29,015 nt of DNA. It comes from RGIG5612 sp045616165 (GTDB lineage: Bacteria > Bacillota > Clostridia > Lachnospirales > Lachnospiraceae). Location: positions 1 through 29,015 of the forward strand of contig JAZLGF010000018.1 in assembly GCA_045616165.1 (NCBI GenBank). The letters are read 5' to 3'. This document shows positions 21,497-29,015 of this stretch, in pieces; position 1 is the first letter of the stretch; the number at the start of each line of letters is the position of its first letter. The position numbers and the translations under genes were made by a program. The notes beneath the pieces were generated by a model. The model did not search any database and was not told the DNA's origin. It saw only the letters and a list, made by a program, of their open reading frames with translations.

Positions 21497-24400
21497 TTAC
21501 TGTTCTTCTTTTCTTTTGTAAAGGCAGTAGCCAGCAACACCAGCAATACCAGCAGCCATGATAGCTAAGATGAACCATAATGCCATATCGTTTGAATCGC
21601 CTGTATTAACTGCGAGTGGAACATCAACATAACCAACATAATACTTCGAGAACAAATGAGTCTTGAATGTTATTGTGTTGTCTTCATCAACATACTTAGA
21701 TCGCATATTAGCAAGTTTGCCTTCATGCTCTGTAATAAGAGTGTAATCTCTTCTGTATGCGTCTGGATTAGGATTTTTCATTTCCTTAGTTAAATCAATT
21801 GTAAATCTAACATCAGCACCAGAATCTGAAAGTGGTTTTGTTGTTGAATCATCACGGTCATATCTCTTGAAGAAATCAACATCAAAGATATTACCAATCT
21901 GTTTGCTTAATTTTTCAGTCTTCTCTTTTGGAACTTCTGGCTTTGTTACTACGAAGAAGAGTTCTAATAGATGTGGATCGTCTTCTCTAACAAGTTCAGA
22001 AAGTTCTTGAGCCTTAAGGCCTGAACCAGCGGCAACAGCGCTTCTATCAAATTTAGCTTCGAAGAAGTCATTGTCTTCGTCAGCGCCTTTTACGTAAACA
22101 TCAATACTTCCATTTCCGTATTTAAGTGTTCCGTCTTCTTTAATTAATTCAGCTTTATTAGCTTCATCATCGTCTTTAGCAAGAACTACGAATGGAACTG
22201 AAGCTGTTTCTTTGAAGTTGCCTTTACCTTTAAGAATTAAATTGTAAACACCTGGTTTAGTAATTTTTTCGTTATATTCAACGTCAAAGTCTTTTCCTTG
22301 AACTAACTTATAAACTTCTTCACCGTGTTTAAGTGTAATAGTTGCATTGAAAGGTTGAGTATTATCTTCGCCGAATACTAAAGCATCACCTTCAAGTTCG
22401 ATATCTGCTGTTTCAATTGATTTTGGATTAACAACATATTTTGTTGATACAACACCGAACCAACCTTTGATTCTGTAATTTATAGCATTTTCATCTTCTG
22501 GATTAATAGATGCAACTACAATATATGCACCAGCATCAGTAGGTCTCTCAGTGCCCTTGTATGTTATAGCATGTGTTTCCTCATCAACTGCGATATACGT
22601 ATAAATAAGGTCAAGTTTGTCTCCTTTGCATAAACCTTTAATTCTTGTATCTACTTTATCGTAATGTTCCATATATACAGAATCATCGTATGGTGTATGC
22701 TTAAAGTTAACGGTTACTTCTTTTTGACTTACTGTAAAGTCTTTAGCAAGTACGCCAGCATAATTATTTATACCCATAATCTTAAGTGTATATTTGCCAG
22801 CATCTGTAGCTTTGTCTGAGTTATAAATAACTTTATAATCCTTACCTTCAACAAGAGGTTTTATTTGGCCTTTTACAAATACCTTAAAGTCTTGATCTTG
22901 AACTCTACCATTATATGTAAGTTTTTCTGTTAATCTAATATAAGCAGAGTTTTCAAGATTCTTACGTAATACTACAAAGCTTGTTGTAATAGGATTGCAA
23001 GTGTAATTATTTTTATCTCTTCCGCTAAGTTCAGCAGTTACAAGATAATATCCAGCATCCTTAGGTGCTCTATTATATGTTTCACCAGTAGCGACATTTT
23101 TGTATGTTAATTTAACGCGTAACTTATCTTTTGCAACGTCACCGAACATGTTAACTTTAACAGGTTCTTTCTCGCCATAAGTTGAAACATATGCCCACTT
23201 ATCGAATGCAAGGTACATTCTCTTAGCATGCATTTCGTAAGGAGCTGATGTCCATCCTTTATAGTTTCCGGTTCCTTTGATTACGAAATTATAATTGCGT
23301 ACATCTTTAGCGTATGTACTTCTTTCAACTACGTCATAATCACGGCTAGATAAATAGCTTCTGTTCTTATTATCTTTTACATAGAGAAGATGCTGCTGCT
23401 GTTTCTCTCCATTGTATACAAGATAATCTCTTAATCTAACATCAACTTTTTTAATATCGCGTGGATTAACAATATAGTCAGCTTCTGGCTCTTCCCATGT
23501 ATAATTAAGAGTATCTAATCCTAATAAATATGCTTTTACAGTATAATCTCCTGCATTTGTAGGAGGTAACAAACCTTCATAATGATTATCGTATCTATCT
23601 GTTCCTTCGTAATAAAGAACTGGATATACATTGTCACCTTCTACAACGCCCCTTACTTTAGCTTGAACATCTGCCGGTTTGTCTAAGTATGTTATTTCAT
23701 ATTCGTTTGGATCAAATTCAACTGTTAATGGTTTCTTATTAATTGTAAATTTACCTGTCAGACTAAGTAAATCCTCAATAGCTAATCCTTCAAGTTCGTA
23801 ATTTCTATTAAATGTAAATAGTGAACTTGCTGTTGGTCCAACAGCATATACTCCTGCGTTTTCTCCAGGTAAGCGTTCAAGGTTTATACCTAATACATCT
23901 GTAAGAGGTCTTTCATTTCCTTCATTATCAAGCATATCTTTTGTTGCAATAGTATAATCCGAAGCAAGTTCTAATTCGAATTCAGGATCTTCTTCTCCAT
24001 AAAACTTTGAAGCATTCTTAACATTAACTTTTACTTTACGTCTTTCGATAGTTAATTTCTGTTCAAAATCAAGTGCAGGTCTATAATCATCAGAACCTTT
24101 ATAGTAAGCAACCATTAAATAATCGTCAGCATCTTCTGGGAATTTTTCTGATAAGTAATCTTTTCCTAATAATTTTAAGTCATAGAATACGAGTTTAGCT
24201 TCTGCATCTTCGATTATATTACCAGTTTCTTTTTCTACAACAACCGCACAGAGATTTTCACGATTACCATATGGTATTTCTTCACATGTAAATCCTTCAT
24301 CACCATAAGTTGTTTCGATTTCTCCATTAAGAATTGAAGGATCTTTTCCTGGCTCAACATACGCAAGCTTAAGTTCAGTTTCTACTTTCTTAATTGTTAC

Positions 24401-27400
24401 AAAACGTGTAATTGTTTTACTATAGTTTCCATAAATTGTAGCTGTTTCAAAGTAAATTCCTGCTTCTGTAGGAACCTTTTGACTAGCTATTCCTATATTG
24501 CCTGATGCAGAAACACCTGAGAATGTGTAAACAATATGATTATCAATTGTTAAATCAATAGGCTCTTTTCCTGGTCCTGGAATATAAGCATTTACTTTGA
24601 ACCAATTATCTTTATTTACTTCAATTGATCCATTTTCCTCTTCTTCTATTCCAGCCGATGGTGTTGATGGTTGCGCCTTAATTTCAGTTATATCGAATTC
24701 ATTATCTTCGCCTGTACACCAGTACATTTCAAAATCTCTGATTGGCTCAATAACAAGTCCGCCAACGCTTACACCCAATTGATAATTTCTATCAGTTAAT
24801 CCAGCAACGACAGCATAAGCACCTGCATTTCTAGGTATTGCTGGTGTTTTGTCTTCACCAATTAATCCAACAGAAACATGAATTTTATCATTACCCTCTG
24901 GTAACTGTTTTAGAATTTCTTGAGCAAAATCAATGAATCCATTTAATGCTTCTGTACTAATACTTGAATCATTCAATCTATCATTTAGTGTAGTAATCAA
25001 AGTTTTTAATTGTTCTAGATTTTTTCTTTGAATAACTTCATTTAATGCACTAATTAATGCTTCACTATAATCTATGGTTTTGTTTGTAAGACTTACATGG
25101 ATTCCAGCAACATCAAAGCCAACTTCTTCTTCTTCTTTTTTTAATCTTTCTAAGAAACTAACGAATCCGTTAACTAATGAATCAACTGTTCCATTACCAG
25201 TTGTGTCCGGAAGTTTAATCTTCATGCTTTCAGGATTAAGATTTAATGAAACATATCCTTCAGCATCACCTTCAAGACCTATTATTGCATATGCATATTT
25301 AGGGTTTCCATTATTATCAGGTTTAACCGTAACAAGAGGATCAATTACTTCTCCAAATTTAACCACTTGTGTATTTACATCAATGTCGGCACCCTGTCTG
25401 TTAACACGAACTTTGAAAGTCTGTTCGCATGGTTTAAGGTCTTCTGTTCCCTTAAAGTTTACTGTTACACTTTGAGTAAATAATGAAGCGTCAAGATGGT
25501 CTTTAATTACAGTAATTTTTCCATCAATATCATCACGATTGACTGTTTGGGTTATTCCTTCTTCATCAACATACGTAAGGAGTCCCCCATCATTTATTCT
25601 TTGTTCAATTAAATCTGTAAGTCTTGTTTTTCCTTCAGTAGTATCAGCATCATATGTATAAGCAATAGTATTAGGTGCCTTTAATGTTGTTTCTAATCGA
25701 AGGTCATCTAATTTGATTTTTACTTCTTCAGTATAAGTTGTAAACTGATCCCCATCACCAACATTGTTATAGGTTATTAGAATAGTTTCTGTATTGTCTT
25801 TGTCTTTTGCAACATTTTCACCAAATTCATGGATTTGCTGTACATATCCAACTAAATTACCTAACCCTTCAGAAGTGTTCTTAAAATCAATTGGCTTCCA
25901 TATAGTGTTTCCATTAATATGTCTTCCAGCTGCAAACTCAACATTTATTGTTGTTGGTGGTGTTGTTGAAGCAGCCAATAACTCTAAAAGTCCCTCTTCA
26001 GCAACTGGATATGCTGCCTGGAGTAAAGGTGACTTTACTTTATCATAAATTGCTTCAAGTATTTCCTCATCACTTGGTCTTGTATAAACTTCAGGTACGA
26101 ACTTAACTACTGGTAATTCTTCTTCATTACGTTCTAATTCTTTTACGATAGTAGCCTGAATTTTATAAAATTTAGTATCAACATAGTCAAAAGTTGATGT
26201 TGCTATTGCCTCAACATCAGAACTGAACCATCTTTCATCATTTTCATAGCTTAATTCGCTACCACTAACTCTTTCTTGACTTTCATCGCTAGTTAATTTT
26301 GGAAGTGTTTCATACGCAAAAACTTCTATATTCGAAACTGTATATCCTGATTTCGGAGTAACGCTAACACTAATTTTTCTATCATCATTACTCTTGCTAT
26401 AACTAATTGTTCCATTCTTATCAGGTGTTACTATAACATTAGTTTCTTCATATGAAACAGAAAAGTCCAAACTGCTAATAGCATTACTAGCTAATTCAGC
26501 AAGGTCAGCTTTTGTAAATGTAAAAATTATTTCATCTTCTTTATATTTAGGAATAACTGTAGTCTTTTTAGTTGAACCTGCAGCAACATAAAGCGTTGCT
26601 ACTCGTCCTTCTTGTGGTGCAACAATTACATTTAGATTTCCCTCGCCAATATCTGTATAAGCTTTATCATTATTTATTTTCTTATTATCTTGTCTAAGTT
26701 CTATTTTGTTTTTATTGCTACCCGTAGTTGTAACTTTATAGAAATGACGAACATAAAAATATGATGGGTCAGTTATTGATATGTACTCATCATCCCATGA
26801 ATTTGCTTTTTTACCTATTCGGTAATAATATGTTCCATCTGGAAGATACGTATCTTTACTAGCAGAAATATTGTTTTCAGTTCCGTCCTCAGCATACACT
26901 AACAAATCAGTCTTATTATCAATACTTCCATAACCTTCACCTAAATAATATGCCCAATAGTTTCCAGTATACCCAGCTTTATTCTGTATCGCATCAACTT
27001 CAATAGTCTTTGCAACTTCGCAAGTAGCTATAACTTCATAAGAAATATTTGGTTCACTTTCTATGTCATTATTAAATTCTACTAAAACAGGTTTACTAAT
27101 TTTTGGAGAACCTATATTAAGAATTTCTGAACTATCTTCATTGCCATTTTTCTTAGTAATTAACTTAATGTTTGTTACTTTACATCCATCTTTTGGAGTA
27201 ACTTTAACCGTTTCTTTATCTTCACCTGATGAAAGCTCAATACTTTTACCATATTTCTTAGAACTATCATCAAATTTAGTCGTTACATTACCACTATAAA
27301 AATAAGCGTTAAGTGTAACATTTCCATTATCATCAGCTGCTTCTGCTAAATCATCTTGAGTCAATGTAAATTCGCCGTTTTCAGATAACCCTATCTCCTC

Positions 27401-28438
27401 AGAACCAGCAAATAATTTTGCTGTTTTATTGTTAGGAATATCTACTGTACCGCTGTAATTTTCGTTATCTGTATACAACTTATTATCTGTAGCATTTTCT
27501 ACGTCAATTGCTTCTGCATTATTTTCTTTTGCTAATGTATAGAAGCGACGTACCTTAAATAAATTTTTTTCACCATACGAACTTTCATTTCTTCCTTTAA
27601 ATTGATAAAAATGATTTCCTTCAGGTAGCTCTATTTTTTTATTTCGACTATCATATTCCTCGCCTAAGTCAAATCTAATTTTATCATATATCCTACTCAA
27701 TCCAGATTGACTGCTTCCTAGATTTTTATCAAATATACTAGCCCACTCACTTGGGGTTTTTCCTCCAACAGGCACTTCAATATTAGTTGCTGATTCATAA
27801 TTTATTGATTCAAAACTTAAAGTAAGTTTTCCGTCCTCAACAAATGATGATGCATTTTTTTTCAAAGAATCTTCTGGTATGGTCCATTGTCCATTATTAA
27901 ATGTAATCGTTTGAAACTCATCCGCATCCTTGTTCTTAACAAGAATTTTAGTATTCATATGATTCATGTTAGAACCATCCCTAAAGGAAATTTTAATGTC
28001 ACTAGTAGTATATAACATACCACTATTATTTACTTCGTTTCCGTCTTGGATAACTTTTATATCATCTGGTTTTTCTAATCCAAAATAATGACGAACAGAA
28101 ACAGAAACTCCCTTTTCATTCCGTCCGTTACTAGTAGCCAACTTTAGACTTCCATCACTTGGATTATATGGAAAAGAAATTGTTGTCCATCCAGATCCAA
28201 TCCCAATCGGACTGTTATAATAATAATAAGAAAAACTTTTATCCGTTGCGTTTAATTGCCTATTTAATTCTTCTTGCGTTATACCACCACCCACCGGAAT
28301 ATCAACATATGTCGGGGCGGATGCCGTAGGTGCTGGCTGTCCGTCATCTGCGAATGCCGGTAGCTGGATGCTCGTTACGACAATTAAAACGGTAACGAAC
28401 ATTGCTAAAACTCTTTTAAGTAATTTTAAATTTTTCAT
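21497..28438 (-). CDS. Giant cell-wall-anchored repeat protein (MBG-type stalk)
   Basis: A 2313-residue secreted protein. Residues 1-30 are a signal peptide ending LPAFA. Residues ~44-665 hold three diverged modules, each with a VR(H/R)(F/Y)(Y/F) motif (115, 296 and 563) and an L(A)YTD/YTT turn. A divergent InlB-like repeat (GTISYS...VTPKSGYTVSNIEV) covers ~665-710. Residues ~710-1465 are mixed Ig-like/MBG-like segments interrupted by a helical stretch at ~1080-1183. From ~1466 to ~2090 MBG domains (KFYGEEDPEF; STYGEKEP; NAGDYTVKAYL) alternate with YNG/GKDY domains (YNG...GKDYKV...GNYxG). A globular C-terminal domain precedes VNTGD, a membrane helix and KRKEEQ. AAGGA precedes the ATG. It is probably a stalk-like adhesin or binding protein; ligand unknown. 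The frame is uninterrupted. Confidence 0.9.
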   Translation of the reverse strand: MKNLKLLKRVLAMFVTVLIVVTSIQLPAFADDGQPAPTASAPTYVDIPVGGGITQEELNRQLNATDKSFSYYYYNSPIGIGSGWTTISFPYNPSDGSLKLATSNGRNEKGVSVSVRHYFGLEKPDDIKVIQDGNEVNNSGMLYTTSDIKISFRDGSNMNHMNTKILVKNKDADEFQTITFNNGQWTIPEDSLKKNASSFVEDGKLTLSFESINYESATNIEVPVGGKTPSEWASIFDKNLGSSQSGLSRIYDKIRFDLGEEYDSRNKKIELPEGNHFYQFKGRNESSYGEKNLFKVRRFYTLAKENNAEAIDVENATDNKLYTDNENYSGTVDIPNNKTAKLFAGSEEIGLSENGEFTLTQDDLAEAADDNGNVTLNAYFYSGNVTTKFDDSSKKYGKSIELSSGEDKETVKVTPKDGCKVTNIKLITKKNGNEDSSEILNIGSPKISKPVLVEFNNDIESEPNISYEVIATCEVAKTIEVDAIQNKAGYTGNYWAYYLGEGYGSIDNKTDLLVYAEDGTENNISASKDTYLPDGTYYYRIGKKANSWDDEYISITDPSYFYVRHFYKVTTTGSNKNKIELRQDNKKINNDKAYTDIGEGNLNVIVAPQEGRVATLYVAAGSTKKTTVIPKYKEDEIIFTFTKADLAELASNAISSLDFSVSYEETNVIVTPDKNGTISYSKSNDDRKISVSVTPKSGYTVSNIEVFAYETLPKLTSDESQERVSGSELSYENDERWFSSDVEAIATSTFDYVDTKFYKIQATIVKELERNEEELPVVKFVPEVYTRPSDEEILEAIYDKVKSPLLQAAYPVAEEGLLELLAASTTPPTTINVEFAAGRHINGNTIWKPIDFKNTSEGLGNLVGYVQQIHEFGENVAKDKDNTETILITYNNVGDGDQFTTYTEEVKIKLDDLRLETTLKAPNTIAYTYDADTTEGKTRLTDLIEQRINDGGLLTYVDEEGITQTVNRDDIDGKITVIKDHLDASLFTQSVTVNFKGTEDLKPCEQTFKVRVNRQGADIDVNTQVVKFGEVIDPLVTVKPDNNGNPKYAYAIIGLEGDAEGYVSLNLNPESMKIKLPDTTGNGTVDSLVNGFVSFLERLKKEEEEVGFDVAGIHVSLTNKTIDYSEALISALNEVIQRKNLEQLKTLITTLNDRLNDSSISTEALNGFIDFAQEILKQLPEGNDKIHVSVGLIGEDKTPAIPRNAGAYAVVAGLTDRNYQLGVSVGGLVIEPIRDFEMYWCTGEDNEFDITEIKAQPSTPSAGIEEEENGSIEVNKDNWFKVNAYIPGPGKEPIDLTIDNHIVYTFSGVSASGNIGIASQKVPTEAGIYFETATIYGNYSKTITRFVTIKKVETELKLAYVEPGKDPSILNGEIETTYGDEGFTCEEIPYGNRENLCAVVVEKETGNIIEDAEAKLVFYDLKLLGKDYLSEKFPEDADDYLMVAYYKGSDDYRPALDFEQKLTIERRKVKVNVKNASKFYGEEDPEFELELASDYTIATKDMLDNEGNERPLTDVLGINLERLPGENAGVYAVGPTASSLFTFNRNYELEGLAIEDLLSLTGKFTINKKPLTVEFDPNEYEITYLDKPADVQAKVRGVVEGDNVYPVLYYEGTDRYDNHYEGLLPPTNAGDYTVKAYLLGLDTLNYTWEEPEADYIVNPRDIKKVDVRLRDYLVYNGEKQQQHLLYVKDNKNRSYLSSRDYDVVERSTYAKDVRNYNFVIKGTGNYKGWTSAPYEMHAKRMYLAFDKWAYVSTYGEKEPVKVNMFGDVAKDKLRVKLTYKNVATGETYNRAPKDAGYYLVTAELSGRDKNNYTCNPITTSFVVLRKNLENSAYIRLTEKLTYNGRVQDQDFKVFVKGQIKPLVEGKDYKVIYNSDKATDAGKYTLKIMGINNYAGVLAKDFTVSQKEVTVNFKHTPYDDSVYMEHYDKVDTRIKGLCKGDKLDLIYTYIAVDEETHAITYKGTERPTDAGAYIVVASINPEDENAINYRIKGWFGVVSTKYVVNPKSIETADIELEGDALVFGEDNTQPFNATITLKHGEEVYKLVQGKDFDVEYNEKITKPGVYNLILKGKGNFKETASVPFVVLAKDDDEANKAELIKEDGTLKYGNGSIDVYVKGADEDNDFFEAKFDRSAVAAGSGLKAQELSELVREDDPHLLELFFVVTKPEVPKEKTEKLSKQIGNIFDVDFFKRYDRDDSTTKPLSDSGADVRFTIDLTKEMKNPNPDAYRRDYTLITEHEGKLANMRSKYVDEDNTITFKTHLFSKYYVGYVDVPLAVNTGDSNDMALWFILAIMAAGIAGVAGYCLYKRKEEQ

Positions 28439-28447
28439 TGTTTTTCC

Positions 28448-28521
28448 TTTCGCGAAAAATATAGTCTATTCATTTTTTACACAATATATTGTTATTTTGG
28501 GCCACAGCGACCCAAATTATA
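28448..28521 (-). promoter_or_regulatory. Promoter and dyad-rich leader of the giant surface-protein gene
   Basis: A minus-strand TATAAT (28521-28516) predicts a start near 28509 and a leader of ~70 nt; the -35 is poor. Three dyads follow: TTTGGG/CCCAAA with a 9-nt spacer (28496-28516) across the predicted start, the perfect 12-bp palindrome ACAATATATTGT (28481-28492), and the perfect 10-bp palindrome TTTCGCGAAA (28448-28457) abutting the AAAGGA ribosome binding site. The arrangement suggests operator control, but no binding protein can be named. Confidence 0.5.
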
Positions 28522-28638
28522 GTTATACGAAAATTCTATCACACTAATACGCAAAATGCACCACTAAAATACAAAAAATGTATGATTTCACAAAAAAATC
28601 ATCATTTCCTTTAGCGATTATTGACTGCGACGCATGAA

Positions 28639-28669
28639 AAAAGGGCTTCTCTTTTCGAGAAACCCTTTT
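28639..28669 (-). terminator. Terminator after the nuclease-like gene
   Basis: On the minus strand AAAAGGG, a one-base mismatch, TTCTC, a 5-nt loop, GAGAA and CCCTTTT form a long stem followed by T-rich sequence (CCCTTTTTTCATG). It ends the partial gene at the window edge and separates it from the surface-protein promoter. The DNA between it and the stop at 28736 shows nothing further. Confidence 0.85.
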
Positions 28670-28735
28670 ACTAATAATTCATATTGTTTATTTGCTAATT
28701 TCTACCGCAACTTCCAGCTCAATCAGTGTACAAAA

Positions 28736-29015
28736 TTACTTTTCTATTACGGCCTGCACTTGGTCAATTGAAAGCTTCAACATTTCGGCAACTTTTGCAG
28801 GTTCATAATTTTCAAGCAAAGTCTTTATCAAATCTTGACGACCTTCTTCGCGTCCTTCTTCACGAGCTTGTCTAGCTTCCATTCTTACGATTTCTTCAAA
28901 AGTCATATACGCCGCCTCCCATTCTTCATTCAAACGATTTATAACAACTTCTTGTTCTAGACGATGCGCAAAGTTGTTTTCTTCTCCAGTAGCCAAACCT
29001 GTTTTGACATAATTA
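28736..29015 (-). CDS. C-terminal part of an Rpn/PD-(D/E)XK nuclease-family protein (partial)
   Basis: The frame is open to the window edge, so only the C-terminal ~93 residues are seen. A possible TTG start at 28996 is not convincing, as coding continues upstream (YVKTG before LATGEENN). The pattern is that of the C-terminus of Rpn-type recombination-promoting nucleases/transposase-like proteins: an NEEWEAAYMTFEEIV block, a Glu/Arg/Gly repeat (AREEGREEGRQD), then a small helix-turn-helix-like end (YEPAKVAEMLKLSIDQVQAVIEK). The catalytic PD-(D/E)XK domain, if present, lies outside. These genes are common and often multicopy in Lachnospiraceae. Family assignment rests on the tail only. Confidence 0.7.
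   Translation of the reverse strand, partial: NYVKTGLATGEENNFAHRLEQEVVINRLNEEWEAAYMTFEEIVRMEARQAREEGREEGRQDLIKTLLENYEPAKVAEMLKLSIDQVQAVIEK

Noticed and set aside
21497..28438. Tandem repeat array or CRISPR-like structure within the giant gene
   Set aside because: The repeats are at protein level only and strongly diverged; no regular DNA repeat-spacer pattern is present.
28736..28996. Complete 86-residue protein starting at TTG 28996
   Set aside because: The frame is open beyond 28996 to the window edge with family-like sequence, so it is the tail of a longer gene.

Overview
The window is AT-rich chromosomal DNA from a Gram-positive, low-GC Firmicute. It is most likely a member of the class Clostridia and probably of the family Lachnospiraceae. 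The evidence is the gene order uvrC-hprK-murB-whiA-HPr-dnaE, the pth-mfd block beside spoVG, a DnaD-domain/DnaC-like pair, a long (401 aa) PRPP synthase, a class B sortase, and a sortase-anchored giant protein built of MBG-type repeats. It is mainly core genome, with an accessory cell-surface locus at the right end. I see no rRNA, tRNA, CRISPR array or insertion sequence.

Left block (1-5231, minus strand): uvrC, hprK, murB, whiA, an HPr-like gene and the 5' end of dnaE, tightly packed as one probable operon. The HPr-like protein has Glu where HPr has its catalytic His15 but keeps Ser46, so it looks like a Crh-type regulatory partner of HprK rather than a PTS phosphocarrier. WhiA lacks much of its N-terminal domain, and rapZ is missing between murB and whiA. 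Next come two plus-strand genes, a GNAT acetyltransferase and a membrane-anchored class B sortase (5325-7237). The sortase gene converges on, and overlaps by 21 bp, the next block.

Middle block (7217-14802, minus strand): pth, mfd, mnmA, nth, a stand-alone AIR-synthase/HypE C-terminal-like domain, an Lrp/AsnC regulator and an aminotransferase. Most junctions abut or overlap by 4 nt, and all seven genes could be read from one promoter at 14825-14853. A divergent plus-strand block follows: spoVG, murC, then DnaD-domain gene, DnaC/DnaI-like loader and prs. The divergent control region between pth and spoVG has matched TTGCAA/TATAAT promoters around a 10-bp inverted repeat. Between murC and the DnaD gene lie five same-strand DnaA-box 9-mers in two gapless arrays (2 + 3) flanking a terminator. 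This is the most striking non-coding signal of the window, and suggests that DnaA acts directly on replication-initiation genes.

Right block (20427-29015, minus strand): an orphan amino-acid-type ABC substrate-binding lipoprotein; a 2313-aa secreted protein with three diverged N-terminal modules, a helical insertion, an alternating MBG/'YNG' stalk and an unusual NTGD sorting signal; and the 3' end of an Rpn/PD-(D/E)XK-type nuclease gene cut by the window edge. The sortase at 6.1-7.2 kb could be the enzyme that anchors the giant protein, but this is inference.
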